NCBI RefSeq assembly: GCF_014201715.1 | Contig: NZ_JACHFD010000013.1 | Location: 92,128-156,127 of the forward strand | DNA length: 64,000 nucleotides | Direction of reading: 5' to 3' | DNA from: Haloferula luteola | Lineage (GTDB): Bacteria; Verrucomicrobiota; Verrucomicrobiia; Verrucomicrobiales; Akkermansiaceae | In this document: positions 54,335-63,644 of the stretch, in pieces | How the letters are laid out: every line of letters starts with the position of its first letter | Position numbering within the stretch: position 1 is the stretch's first letter | The notes under the pieces: model-generated | What the model saw: the letters and a program-made list of their open reading frames with translations, nothing else | The model's database searches: none | What the model was told of the DNA's origin: nothing | Program-made: the position numbers and the translations under genes

Positions 54335-55735
54335 TCACCGGCTGGCCACCCCTTGATGGACCAAGGCCGAGCGCTGAGCCACCTCCGGAACGTATTCTTT
54401 CCACCGTGGATCCCCATCGCGGATCATCTTCATGATGTCGCGACCAGTGAATTGCAGCAGGTCAAGATCTCGATAGGGAACGCTGCGCACCATCCGATTC
54501 TCCAGAAAATGCCGGTAAAGATGGTGAGACGATTCCGGAGCCCGGAATGAATCCGCCGTCACTACTTCTCCCGTTCCTCGGCTGCGCCACGGATACACAT
54601 ACAAAGAAACCTGATTGCGGAACAACCGACCAAAAGACTCAAGAATGCCGCCCGACAGATTCTCCGACCACTTGGCTTTGAAAAGCTCATTGAGCAGTCC
54701 AATGCTCAAAACCAAACCCACCGGCTGGGTGGTATAGCGACCCAGATATCCCGAAATTCGGTGGAACTCCGCATGACGGCTGATCAACACCGATTTTCCC
54801 AGGGCTTGCAACGCATCGACCCGATCGATGAAGTCCACATGGTCCACGGCCCCCCCGCGCAACAGGTTGGTCATCGAAATCTCGCAAAGCTCCAATGTCC
54901 GCCCTCGGTCCTCCTCGGCCAGTGAGGCTTCAAAGCCCAGTCGAGCCTGCTCCAACATCTCCAGGTGGAGCCGAGTCACGGGATCGAAGCTCCCGCGCAG
55001 CAACAAAATCGGTCGCTTGTAGAGAGCATCCGCGGCTTGTTCAATCTCCCCACTCGCCGGGAAATAAGTCGCCTCTGTCAGACCACTCTCCACCAGCTGA
55101 AGGGCGCACAAGCGATTGTCAAAGAAGTCGTAACCGTGCCCTTGGAACTTGAGCATGTCCACTTCCACCCGTCCCGAGACAAGGTTCTCGGTCAGCGCCG
55201 TCACGAACTGGTGCAAACTCTGCCGGAAGTAAAACGCAGCATGGATGAAATTGATCCCGATCACCCCCAACGCCTCCATCTGCTCGACGTTCGTTTTGTC
55301 CAGCAGCCGCACGTGCAGATAAATGTCGGACGGCGGGTCCTTTGGCTTGAGCTGAAACCGCAACCCCAGCCACCCATGACACTCGCCGTGGTCCTTGTAG
55401 CCACGGGCCCGGACCGTATTGCAGAAAGAAAAGAAGGTCGTGTGATCCCCCCGGGCAGGCCCGAGACGTTCCTCCAGAATCGAGAATTCGTGCTCCAGCA
55501 TCTGCCCGAGCCGTTGCCGGGAAACATACCGTGGGCTCTTGCCATAAATGGCATCGCTCATCGTCATGTCGTAGGCGGAGATCGTCTTCGCGACCGTGCC
55601 GGCCGTGCCCGAAACCCGGAAAAACCAGTTCGCGGTTTCCTGGCCAGCACCGATCTCGGCCAAAGTGCCGTAAACCGCGGGGTCGAGATTCAGGCGCAGG
55701 GCCTTATCGTAAGTGTTCTGCTTGTCGCGGGTCAT
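54335..55735 (-). CDS. Conserved hypothetical protein with nucleotidyltransferase-like GSFDP motif
   Basis: 466 aa, soluble. The N-terminal EIGAGQETANWFFRVSG and TVAKTISAYDMTMSDAIYGK recall a family I associate with Bacteroidota and Verrucomicrobiota, sometimes annotated as nucleotide adenylyltransferase. A late GSFDPVTRLH (248-257) resembles the G(S/T)FDPxHxGH motif of such enzymes but lacks the first His, so catalysis is doubtful. Its start overlaps the stop of the zinc-ribbon protein gene by four bases, and that gene lies downstream of the PBP1A-like gene. Confidence 0.6.
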   Translation of the reverse strand: MTRDKQNTYDKALRLNLDPAVYGTLAEIGAGQETANWFFRVSGTAGTVAKTISAYDMTMSDAIYGKSPRYVSRQRLGQMLEHEFSILEERLGPARGDHTTFFSFCNTVRARGYKDHGECHGWLGLRFQLKPKDPPSDIYLHVRLLDKTNVEQMEALGVIGINFIHAAFYFRQSLHQFVTALTENLVSGRVEVDMLKFQGHGYDFFDNRLCALQLVESGLTEATYFPASGEIEQAADALYKRPILLLRGSFDPVTRLHLEMLEQARLGFEASLAEEDRGRTLELCEISMTNLLRGGAVDHVDFIDRVDALQALGKSVLISRHAEFHRISGYLGRYTTQPVGLVLSIGLLNELFKAKWSENLSGGILESFGRLFRNQVSLYVYPWRSRGTGEVVTADSFRAPESSHHLYRHFLENRMVRSVPYRDLDLLQFTGRDIMKMIRDGDPRWKEYVPEVAQRSALVHQGVASR

Positions 55736-56823
55736 GGAGAATCAATATCGGCCACCCAGCTCTCGGAGATCACCGAATCGATGATCACCTGCCGGGGATT
55801 GTCAGAACCCTCCGGAAACCGGATGGAAAGCGTCACGGCGTTCCGTTCCTTTTGGACAGCATTCAAGGTCCGAGCCGTCAGCGAACCCGCCTCGGCATAG
55901 CCGTAGAGATAATCTTCTCCATTGGCCGACTCGATCCGGAAACACTGCCACGCATCGTCATCCGCGAAGGCAAAATTGTAGTAATTCGATTTCAGCACCC
56001 GCACCCGCATCGCCACCGGCTCCGTTGGTCGCTCTTGCGTCAACGCTTCAAAGGTCTTGGGCGACCACCCCACAGTGCTTTCCCAGTCCACCTTCCACCG
56101 CCCATCCTGCTGAGCCAGCCAAACGCAGAAGCCTTCGTAGTCGCCATTCTGAACCGCCACCCCGATATGCTCCCCTGATGCAGCAAACGGCACGCTCCAA
56201 TGAATCTCTTTGAGAGTCCCCATTTGGCGTTCACCGCCCGGCTCTCCCCTGAATCGCGAAAGCGACGTTTCGGCATGCAGCAACCAAGCCGAGGGATCTC
56301 CCGAATCGTTCTCAAACACCCCGCGAATCGCGGGCTCCAAATCGCCAATTTCCACCTTCGCCAACTGCGAACTCTCGCGCTTCCTCGGAGCCGCTTCCAT
56401 CCGCTCCGGCGCCGGCGGCAACAAGGCCGACCCATCTCCGGAATCCACCGTCTCGGCATGCTTGCCGCGACTCCAAAGCAATCCCCAAAAAAGCACTGCC
56501 ACCATCGTCAGGGCCGTCGCCACCACAATCCGCTTCACCAAGCGGTCCACCGGCTCGCGGCGCGAAAAAGTCTCGTCAAACTCGTCGCTGCGCTTCCCCG
56601 GGCGGTGGTGCATCATTGGCACACTGTCCGCCTCCGGCGCTTGGACCCGCTCTACCACCAATGGCGGCAACGCATCGCCCTCCACCGGCAATTTCAACAT
56701 GCGATGGCAAGCCGGGCATACCACCCCGCGGCCCTCGTGATCTCCACGAACGCGAAAAACCTGCCGGCACTCCGGGCAGACAAAGGCATTCCAGCGGCGG
56801 GATTGGGGCGGCGATTCCGGCAC
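55732..56823 (-). CDS. Zinc-ribbon membrane protein of unknown function
   Basis: About 363 aa. N-terminal zinc ribbon CPECRQVF...CPACHRML, an acidic linker, one membrane segment (about 100-120), then an extracytoplasmic domain of about 220 residues containing VFENDSGDPSAWLLHAE and a beta-rich C-terminus. The start is uncertain: GTG at 56823 (preceded by GGGG) or TTG at 56859. Zinc-ribbon plus single-helix proteins are common as orphan genes in this phylum (recollection). Coupled to its downstream neighbour by a four-base overlap and 50 bases after the PBP1A-like gene. Confidence 0.65.
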   Translation of the reverse strand: MPESPPQSRRWNAFVCPECRQVFRVRGDHEGRGVVCPACHRMLKLPVEGDALPPLVVERVQAPEADSVPMMHHRPGKRSDEFDETFSRREPVDRLVKRIVVATALTMVAVLFWGLLWSRGKHAETVDSGDGSALLPPAPERMEAAPRKRESSQLAKVEIGDLEPAIRGVFENDSGDPSAWLLHAETSLSRFRGEPGGERQMGTLKEIHWSVPFAASGEHIGVAVQNGDYEGFCVWLAQQDGRWKVDWESTVGWSPKTFEALTQERPTEPVAMRVRVLKSNYYNFAFADDDAWQCFRIESANGEDYLYGYAEAGSLTARTLNAVQKERNAVTLSIRFPEGSDNPRQVIIDSVISESWVADIDSP

Positions 56824-56874
56824 GCCCCAACGATGTCCCGAACTTGCCCTCCGACGCAAGGCAGCGACCGCAAA

Positions 56875-59289
56875 TTATTCCGGGGCGATCTCCAACCGCC
56901 CGGGCCGTGGCAGCGACATCTCCCTCAATCCGTCCTCAAGATCGAACGAATCCAGCACATTGGTTCGCTCCCGGCGCACACGGATCTGCGGAATATCATC
57001 CTCCGTCATCTGAATGCTGTGGAAAGGATCGTCCCCCAACAAGGCCGGCTTCTTCGGCCGCACCGGTGACGCATCGATGACCGCCAACGCCGTCATATCG
57101 AGCACCCCGCGGGACGGATCCTCCGCCACCGACCCCGAGTGAACCGGGCAAAACGGCAGATTCTCCGTGCCTTTCCGGAAAAACTCACGAATGCCGGCTG
57201 GCCGCGAACGAATCGCCCCGGTCACCGGATCTTCCACCTGCTCGTAACAATAGGGCGTCACCCGGTCACCGGAAACCCGGCAAATCTCCACCTCAACCAC
57301 GCTCGCCGGCTGGGGAATGCCTCGACCACCATAATTCCGCGCAGCCTGATTCATCGCGTCCGTCCAAACTGGCATCGCCAAATCCCGCCCAAAGGCGCCT
57401 TCATAAATCGGCTCCCCAGAATTCAAAAAGCCCATCCAAACCCCACAGGTCACGTTGGCATTGTATCCGACCGTCCAGACGTCCGAAAAATCATGCGTCG
57501 TTCCCGTCTTGCAGGCACCATGAAACGGCTTTTCCACCAACTCATCGAGCACCCCTTGGGCGCTTCCGCGCGTCATTCCACCCTGAAGAATCGAGTGAAC
57601 TTGAAACGCGGTCGCCTGGCTCACCGCCGTCTCACCAACCGCATGCGGCACCGAGCGTTCATAGCGAATCGATCCCTGCGCATCGCGAATGCTTTCCACA
57701 TACCATAGCTGGCTGGGTCCGAGCCGGCCCCCGTCAGCAAAAGCCGTGTAAGCCCGCACCAAATCCTTCAGCGAAACCGGCTCCCAGCCCACCGCCAAAC
57801 GCGGCAACAACTCCGCCTCCGCCACAGGCAAGGCAAATCCGGCGCTCGTGCTCCGCACATGATCCAGCCCCACCTGATTCGCCACTCGCACCGTCGCCGC
57901 CACCTTCGAGCTCTCAAGGGCCCTCCGCAACGTCACCGAACCTTCGTAGCGCGGATTGGAAACCTCCATCCCCCATTCCCCGAGAATCCCCTCACGACCT
58001 CCCACCATCACCGCCCGATTGTCCATCGCTTCATCGTCCACCTTGCTCGCCGGCGTCAGACCCCGCTCAAGCGCCGCCGCATACACAAACGGGAAAAACG
58101 CCGTGCCCATCGGACTGCGTCCCAGCTCAATCACATCGAATGGCACATCCGCATAGTCCCGCCCTCCCACGTGCGCAATCACTCCACCACTGCGCTGATC
58201 CACCATGAACACCCCTCCTTGCAGCCACTTTTTGGGATCCCCCGTGCCCCGCTTCGGGTGCTGATAGCCGGAGTGATTCTCCGCCTGCCGCAGCATCTCC
58301 TCCAACTTCTCTTCCGCGGCGTGCTGCACCGTCGAATCGATCGAAGTGCGGATCGTGTAGCCCCCTTGAGCCAATGCATCTTCTCCCAGCAAACTGCGGA
58401 TCTCTGTCGCAATCCGCTCGTAAAGGTGGCTCGTCCCCCGCTGCAACGGCTTCGGATTCAGCGCAATGGGCGCCGCTCGCATCCGCGCTGCTTCCGCTGG
58501 CCGGATCATGTCGAGATTCATCATCCGGGCGATCACCATGTTACGAGCCACCCGGCAGGCCTCGATATCATTCAGCGGGGAAAGCCCCGAAGGATTCTTG
58601 ATCAGTCCGACAATCGTCGCGCACTCGGCATCCGTCAGCGCCTCAGGCTCTTTCCCGAAATACCCCAACGACGCGGAGCGAATCCCATAAAACCCACTGC
58701 CGAAATAGATCCGGTTCAGGTAATACTCCAAAATCTCCGGCTTCGAATACACCGTCTCAATCCGCTGGGCCAGAAACGCCTCAATGATTTTCCGCTCGAT
58801 GCTCGTTTCCCCCCGCCGCTTGCAGTCCGCCTGCAAATCGTAGGCGCCTCGCGCCAACTGCTGGGTGATCGTCGATGCCCCCGAAACGGCCTTGCCCGCC
58901 TGCAGCCAATCGATCGCCGCCCGGGCAATGCCGAAGTAGTCGACCCCGTGATGCTTGTAGAACCGCTTATCCTCCCCCGCCCTCAACGCAGAAATGAACC
59001 GCTCCGGCACCTGATCGATCCCAATCACACTCCGATTCTGCACAAAAACCCGTCCCACCTCGCCTCCATCATGGCCCAAAATCACACTGGGCACCTCCAC
59101 CTTGTCGACCAGCGACAAATCATACTCCATCGCCCGCTGGCGATACGGTTCCAACATCCGGTCAGCCACCATCCAGCCCGCCACACCGATCACCACGAGG
59201 AGAACCAGGACGCCCATCCAGAATCCTTTCCGCTTGAAGAAGATCGGGCGCCTGCGCTTGTTCCGGACGGCTTGGGTGGCTTTGGACAT
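56875..59289 (-). CDS. PBP1A-like peptidoglycan glycosyltransferase with inactive-looking transpeptidase domain
   Basis: 804 aa, class A penicillin-binding protein. One N-terminal membrane anchor (about 24-42). Glycosyltransferase domain intact: RAGEDKRFYKHHGVD with catalytic Glu106 and SGASTITQQLAR. In the transpeptidase domain the active-site SxxK segment, normally GSxFKPF, is GTAFFPF (Thr396 for the Ser, Phe399 for the Lys); the SxN motif is SSK (460-462); KTGTT (594-598) is retained. I therefore predict glycan polymerisation but no cross-linking. The C-terminal tail is charged. The start codon overlaps the divergent methyltransferase start. Confidence 0.88.
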   Translation of the reverse strand: MSKATQAVRNKRRRPIFFKRKGFWMGVLVLLVVIGVAGWMVADRMLEPYRQRAMEYDLSLVDKVEVPSVILGHDGGEVGRVFVQNRSVIGIDQVPERFISALRAGEDKRFYKHHGVDYFGIARAAIDWLQAGKAVSGASTITQQLARGAYDLQADCKRRGETSIERKIIEAFLAQRIETVYSKPEILEYYLNRIYFGSGFYGIRSASLGYFGKEPEALTDAECATIVGLIKNPSGLSPLNDIEACRVARNMVIARMMNLDMIRPAEAARMRAAPIALNPKPLQRGTSHLYERIATEIRSLLGEDALAQGGYTIRTSIDSTVQHAAEEKLEEMLRQAENHSGYQHPKRGTGDPKKWLQGGVFMVDQRSGGVIAHVGGRDYADVPFDVIELGRSPMGTAFFPFVYAAALERGLTPASKVDDEAMDNRAVMVGGREGILGEWGMEVSNPRYEGSVTLRRALESSKVAATVRVANQVGLDHVRSTSAGFALPVAEAELLPRLAVGWEPVSLKDLVRAYTAFADGGRLGPSQLWYVESIRDAQGSIRYERSVPHAVGETAVSQATAFQVHSILQGGMTRGSAQGVLDELVEKPFHGACKTGTTHDFSDVWTVGYNANVTCGVWMGFLNSGEPIYEGAFGRDLAMPVWTDAMNQAARNYGGRGIPQPASVVEVEICRVSGDRVTPYCYEQVEDPVTGAIRSRPAGIREFFRKGTENLPFCPVHSGSVAEDPSRGVLDMTALAVIDASPVRPKKPALLGDDPFHSIQMTEDDIPQIRVRRERTNVLDSFDLEDGLREMSLPRPGRLEIAPE

Positions 59290-60424
59290 GGCAAAAGATG
59301 AGGCAACATTCCCCGCGGGGGGCGAGAAACCGGTTCCGGCATATCGGGAACCGGACCGTCAGGCAATCCCCGGCTTGCTAGCGGAACTCCACCAGGAAAT
59401 CGTCCATTCCAGTGGAATTTCCTTCGCCCGCTTCATGGAGGCCGCTCTCTACCACCCCGAAGGAGGCTACTACGCTCGTCCCGGGCGCCAAGTGGGTCGC
59501 CTTGGCGACTTCTTCACCAGCGTCTCCGTCGGCCCCCTCTTCGGCCAGTTGCTCGCCCAACACCTCGCTTCCTTTTTCTCCCATCAACCCGGGCCCGTCC
59601 GCATCCTCGAACTCGGCGCTCACGACGGCCAACTCGCACGCGATATCCTAGAAGCCCTCACACAAGAACATCCCGACCTCCTTCCCCGCCTCGAATACGC
59701 CATCATCGAACCCCTCCCCAGCCTCGCCGCCCGCCAACGCGAACTTCTTGCTCCTTTTTCCGCTCACCTTCGCATCGTCGAAACCCCTCATGCCTTGGAT
59801 CCCCGCCCAGGCATCCTCGTCGCCAACGAATTGATCGACGCCCTCACCTGCCATCGAATCGAATCCACAGGAGACGGTTGGGATGAACTCGGTGTGGGCC
59901 TCGATCCCGAGGGATCCTTCATCTGGAAATCCCTCGGTCCTGCTGCTCCCCCACTCATTTTCGGCCTTCCCTCTCGGCCCGCAGGCTACCGTACCGAAGT
60001 CCGCCCGCAGCTCGCCGCTTTTCTCGCCCCCTTGGCGCCCTGCATCTCGCCGGGAAAAATGCTCTTCATCGACTACGGCTTCGAACGGGAGGACTACTTC
60101 GACCCCGCCCGCACCGATGGCACCCTCGAAACCTTTCAGGCCCACCGCCGGGGAGGCCATCCCCTGCAAGACCCAGGCTCCCGGGATCTCACAGCCCACG
60201 TCGATTTCTCCGCTCTTCGAGAAGCCCTCGAAGCCCTCGGTGGCCAAGTCGAACACTTCACCAATCAAGCGCGATTCCTCACCGAGATCGCCCGGCCTTG
60301 GCTGCTCAAGCTCGAAGGACGCACGGATCGAGAAACCGCCAAACTGCTAAGAAACTTCCAGACCCTGACCCACCCAGCACAGCTCGGGAGTCGATTTCAC
60401 ATCATGGAAGCCTCGTTTCGTTGA
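59288..60424 (+). CDS. SAM-dependent methyltransferase, MidA/NDUFAF7 family
   Basis: 378 aa (PF02636 type). Signature opening FARFMEAALYHPEGGYYA, FFTSVSVGPLFGQLLA, then motif I ILELGAHDGQLARDIL, ILVANELIDALTCHR, and MLFIDYGFEREDYF. Mitochondrial relatives methylate an Arg of complex I subunit NDUFS2; bacterial roles are less clear. The ATG overlaps the PBP1A-like ATG on the other strand by two bases; a TTG some 30 codons in is a possible true start, so the intergenic space may really be larger. Confidence 0.88.
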   Translation: MAKDEATFPAGGEKPVPAYREPDRQAIPGLLAELHQEIVHSSGISFARFMEAALYHPEGGYYARPGRQVGRLGDFFTSVSVGPLFGQLLAQHLASFFSHQPGPVRILELGAHDGQLARDILEALTQEHPDLLPRLEYAIIEPLPSLAARQRELLAPFSAHLRIVETPHALDPRPGILVANELIDALTCHRIESTGDGWDELGVGLDPEGSFIWKSLGPAAPPLIFGLPSRPAGYRTEVRPQLAAFLAPLAPCISPGKMLFIDYGFEREDYFDPARTDGTLETFQAHRRGGHPLQDPGSRDLTAHVDFSALREALEALGGQVEHFTNQARFLTEIARPWLLKLEGRTDRETAKLLRNFQTLTHPAQLGSRFHIMEASFR

Positions 60425-60434
60425 AACGAGACCC

Positions 60435-61805
60435 TCAGCACTCCACCACATTGACCGCCAGGCCGCCGCGTGAAGTTTCCTTATACTTCGCCTTCATGTC
60501 CCTACCGGTTTCCCACATCGTTCGGATCACCTTGTCGAGAGACACCTTGTGCTCGCCATCGCCAGCCATCGCCAGCCGGGCCGCATTGATCGCTTTCACC
60601 GCCCCCATGGCATTGCGCTCGATGCAAGGAATCTGCACCAGGCCACCAATCGGATCGCAGGTCATCCCCAGGTGATGCTCCATCCCGATTTCCGCCGCAT
60701 TCTCCACCTGACGCGGACTTCCACCCAGATACTCCACCAGCCCCGCCGCGGCCATCGAACACGCCACTCCCACCTCTCCCTGGCATCCCGCCTCCGCTCC
60801 CGAAATCGAAGCATTCCGCTTGTAAAGCAGGCCAACCGCCGCCGCCGCCAGCAGGAAACGATGCACCCCATCACCATGGGGAGAACTGCGGAACCGCACC
60901 GCATAGTGCAGCACCGCCGGCAAAATCCCCGCAGCTCCATTGGTCGGAGCCGTCACCACGCGGCCGCCCGAGGCATTCTCCTCGTTCACCGCCAATGCGT
61001 AGAGATTGACCCAGTCGAGCACCGTCAGTGGATCCGACAACGATTGCTCCGGCCGGGACCGCAGAGATTCATGAATCCGGCGAGCTCGACGGGCCACATT
61101 CAGCCCACCCGGCAACGTTCCCTCCCCCACACACCCACGGGCTACGCAGTCCTGCATCGCCACCCAGATCCGATCCAGCCTCTCCCGAGTCTCTGATTCC
61201 GGCCGGAAAGATTCCTCATTGCCCAACATCACCTCGCTGACCGTCAGCCCCTCTCCTTCACAGATTTCCAACAGTCCGCTGGCAGAAATGAAGGGCCTTG
61301 GCACCTCTTGCCCCGCTTCCCGTCGCGCTTTCAGTTCCTCCTCATCGGCCACGAACCCTCCCCCCAACGAATACATCACCCGGTCCGCCAGCACCCCATC
61401 GTCCCCGTCAAGGGCCGAAAAATGCATCCCATTCGCATGGAGAGGCAGCGGCCTCATTCGACGAAAATCCAGATCTCGCTTCTCCTTGAACTCAATCTCT
61501 CGGCCCCACGGAAGCTTCAAGCGTCCAGTCGCCCGAACTTCACCGACCCACTCAGGAATCCGGTCCACATCCACGGTCTCCGGGTCGTGCCCCAGCCATC
61601 CCAACAGGATCGCAACATCCGTTCCGTGACCTTTCCCCGTCGCCGCGAGTGATCCATACAAAGTGCACGTCACTCGCATCACCTCACTGCCCAAACCATT
61701 CGCTTCCAATTGCTCCACGAAACTTCGGGCCGCACGCATCGGCGCGACCGTGTGCGACGAGGAGGGCCCGACGCCAATACTGAACAAATCTAAGGCGGAA
61801 ATCAT
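60435..61805 (-). CDS. sdaA: L-serine ammonia-lyase (serine dehydratase), iron-sulfur type
   Basis: Converts L-serine to pyruvate and ammonia. About 456 aa single-chain form with both beta and alpha parts: [26 protein letters not shown] at the N-terminus, and the three cysteines of the [4Fe-4S] cluster in [19 protein letters not shown] and [24 protein letters not shown] is the substrate loop. Start at the ATG at 61805, six bases after GGGG; the open frame continues upstream. Converges on the methyltransferase gene. Confidence 0.95.
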   Translation of the reverse strand: MISALDLFSIGVGPSSSHTVAPMRAARSFVEQLEANGLGSEVMRVTCTLYGSLAATGKGHGTDVAILLGWLGHDPETVDVDRIPEWVGEVRATGRLKLPWGREIEFKEKRDLDFRRMRPLPLHANGMHFSALDGDDGVLADRVMYSLGGGFVADEEELKARREAGQEVPRPFISASGLLEICEGEGLTVSEVMLGNEESFRPESETRERLDRIWVAMQDCVARGCVGEGTLPGGLNVARRARRIHESLRSRPEQSLSDPLTVLDWVNLYALAVNEENASGGRVVTAPTNGAAGILPAVLHYAVRFRSSPHGDGVHRFLLAAAAVGLLYKRNASISGAEAGCQGEVGVACSMAAAGLVEYLGGSPRQVENAAEIGMEHHLGMTCDPIGGLVQIPCIERNAMGAVKAINAARLAMAGDGEHKVSLDKVIRTMWETGRDMKAKYKETSRGGLAVNVVEC

Positions 61806-62102
61806 CTTGGCCCCCGCAGCAGCAGCGGAGTTTCTCGGAGCAACAGACACGGTCGTAGCAGAGGGAGAAGGCATCGGATTCCCATCACAGCGGGCGGCAT
61901 ACCAATTCCCCACCCACTTTTCAGGTAAATCCTCGAAATCTCGGGAAATTCCCGCCCTTCTCCACCCCTCTCTCCCCAAAACTTCACAGCCTCAGCACTC
62001 GCCCATTGTGCCCGAGGCCTTCGACCAATCGCCCCCTTCGTAAGATCCCCCCAAGAAGAGGGGTCAGAGAGAGAAGAGGGGTCAGTCCTCGCACTTTAAC
62101 AC

Positions 62103-62618
62103 TCACCCAAGCACCTTAGCCATTTTCTTCGCTCGTCTCGCCAATTCTGGATCCCTTGCGACGCGTCCTACCTCCCGCCTGACACTACCGGGATGACCCA
62201 TGGCAAGACGCTCCCCGAGCCAGCCATTCGTCGCCGCCGTACGCTGCCGGGTCCACCACGCGACGAGTGCCTTCTCGTCTCGGAACCGTCCCCGGCCGGC
62301 CTGATCTTCCGAGTCAGGTGGCAATCCGAGATGCTCCAAGCCCGCCACCACCAACCGCTCGGCTTCCGCCTCATCGTGGGCACGTGCGCCGTCACCGGTG
62401 ACACTTTTGGGCTCCGGCGTCTCAAGCAGCAAATGGAAATGGTTCCCCATCAGCACGTAAGCATGCACTTGCCAGCCGAAACGTCCACATGCCCGCTCGA
62501 TTCGATCCACCCAATCCAGCCGGTCCTGATCGCTCTCGAAAATCTCCCTCCCTCCGTCGCCGCGCGCCATCACGTGGTAAACGGCGCCTACTGCTTCATA
62601 GCGGAGTGGACGGGCCAT
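62103..62618 (-). CDS. REP-associated tyrosine transposase (TnpA-REP/Y1), internally shortened
   Basis: 171 aa. The N-terminal part is a textbook RAYT: MARPLRYEAVGAVYHVMARGD, GWQVHAYVLMGNHFHLLLETPEP with the HUH metal-binding pair (His60 and His62). In full-length RAYTs this is followed by about 100 residues including the catalytic Tyr and the NP..AG segment; here ETPEP leads directly to KSVTGDGARAHDEAEAERL and the C-terminal helix ending ARRAKKMAKVLG. The catalytic Tyr region is therefore missing, and the protein probably cannot cut DNA by itself. Confidence 0.8.
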   Translation of the reverse strand: MARPLRYEAVGAVYHVMARGDGGREIFESDQDRLDWVDRIERACGRFGWQVHAYVLMGNHFHLLLETPEPKSVTGDGARAHDEAEAERLVVAGLEHLGLPPDSEDQAGRGRFRDEKALVAWWTRQRTAATNGWLGERLAMGHPGSVRREVGRVARDPELARRAKKMAKVLG

Positions 62619-62646
62619 GATCCCAGAGAGTGCGAAGTGACGCCCA

Positions 62647-62722
62647 CAGCCGCAATGTTAAAGTGCGAGGACTGACCCCTTTGACAGCCGCAATGTTAAA
62701 GTGCGAGGACTGACCCCTTTGA
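62647..62722. repeat. Two exact tandem copies of a 38-base unit
   Basis: Units at 62647-62684 and 62685-62722 are identical (cagccgcaatgttaaagtgc, then gaggactgacccctttga). Each contains the 20-base inverted repeat of the transposase cassette followed by ccccttt. This is the right end of the element. Confidence 0.95.
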
Positions 62723-62732
62723 AGAGAACCGT

Positions 62733-63329
62733 TTACGAGCACCGCTCTCCAATTAGGCCCATCGCCCGCTCCGAAATAGGAAATCCAGACGCTCGCCATC
62801 CATCTTGATTCTCAAATCCTTCCCCATCCTCGACATAGTCCCATCCCCCAATCTGCATCACGAAAACCATTTGGCTCCTTTGTTCAACTAATTGCAAAAG
62901 AATCTTGAGTCCACGAATTTGCGCCTGATCTGTACACTGCTGGGTGCTAACGAACTTTGAGATGCTCTTTGTTTCGCAAACACATGCGGCTGCTATCTCG
63001 ATCATGCGAAACCCAAATCTTCTAGCATGTCCACCTAGAAAGAGCCCTCCAACTAAATCCCATCCCTTCGTTAGGACAATAGGAGCTAGCCAGCCTTTTA
63101 AGCTCACATTTTCGGGGATTACATTTCTGATATCGTAGTCACCGAAACACGTGTCCTCCATACCAAACAGGTCTGAGACCGAATAGATCATATCTTCTGT
63201 CCAAAGCTCATCGAAATCGCCTTCCTTATCTACACACCAAAAAAGCAGAGCATACGTATCGCCGGAAGCAGGGCGCCGAATAGCCGAAATTGGTCCTTGC
63301 GTCATGCCTGTCTTGTATTTTGTTAGCAT
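62733..63329 (-). CDS. Hypothetical protein, AT-richer accessory gene
   Basis: About 198 aa, soluble, no motif recognised (GDTYALLFWCVDKEGDFDELW; FLGGHARRFGFRMIEI; QLVEQRSQMVFVMQIGGWDYV). Base composition is clearly lower in GC than the core genes. The ATG at 63329 directly follows the stop of the next upstream gene, so the pair is co-translated; ATG at 63305 is an alternative. Lies between two copies of a transposase-associated repeat. Confidence 0.55.
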   Translation of the reverse strand: MLTKYKTGMTQGPISAIRRPASGDTYALLFWCVDKEGDFDELWTEDMIYSVSDLFGMEDTCFGDYDIRNVIPENVSLKGWLAPIVLTKGWDLVGGLFLGGHARRFGFRMIEIAAACVCETKSISKFVSTQQCTDQAQIRGLKILLQLVEQRSQMVFVMQIGGWDYVEDGEGFENQDGWRASGFPISERAMGLIGERCS

Positions 63330-63330
63330 A

Positions 63331-63597
63331 CTATTTGTCAAGTCGCTGCATCACATTTCCCCACTCATTCCATCCCGATCCCATGGAATCGAGGAGGATT
63401 GTGGCTTCAGCGAAAGAAGCAGGGTCTCCGATTCTCATATAATCATATGCGAGATTCCCGAACTTCACTCCCTTAGATTCATCGAGAAAGAGCAAGCAAG
63501 CCATCATAAGTCCGGCACCAGCTGCCTTCAAGGCTTTAACGTCATAAACGCTATACCTAGTCGCGGGTATCCGCCGCCACAACCGCAAGTAGCCCAT
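63331..63597 (-). CDS. Small hypothetical protein, partner of the downstream accessory gene
   Basis: 88 aa, mixed hydrophobic and charged, one possible helix (AAGAGLMMACLLFL) but probably not membrane spanning. Not recognised. Same low-GC composition as its partner. A larger original gene may have been truncated at its 5' end by the mobile elements just upstream. Confidence 0.45.
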   Translation of the reverse strand: MGYLRLWRRIPATRYSVYDVKALKAAGAGLMMACLLFLDESKGVKFGNLAYDYMRIGDPASFAEATILLDSMGSGWNEWGNVMQRLDK

Positions 63598-63644
63598 ATG
63601 CGATAGGTTCGTCTCCTTCCCGTGCCATTCGGGTCATGCCATTC

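Larger units (their letters stand above)
62079..62722. mobile_element. REP-associated (RAYT-type) cassette bounded by inverted repeats
   Basis: A 20-base sequence gtcagtcctcgcactttaac at 62081-62100 recurs as its exact reverse complement at 62657-62676 and again at 62695-62714, flanking one small transposase gene on the minus strand. Together they form a compact element. The left part (62079-62231) is duplicated with about 97% identity at 63645-63797. Confidence 0.75.

Noticed and set aside
57859..59301. A 480-codon plus-strand open frame.
   Set aside because: Antisense to the PBP1A-like gene, with His/Arg-rich composition. The minus-strand protein has clear family motifs.
62647..62722. Possible CRISPR array from adjacent repeats.
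   Set aside because: The two copies abut with no spacer, number only two, and contain the transposase end; no cas genes are present.
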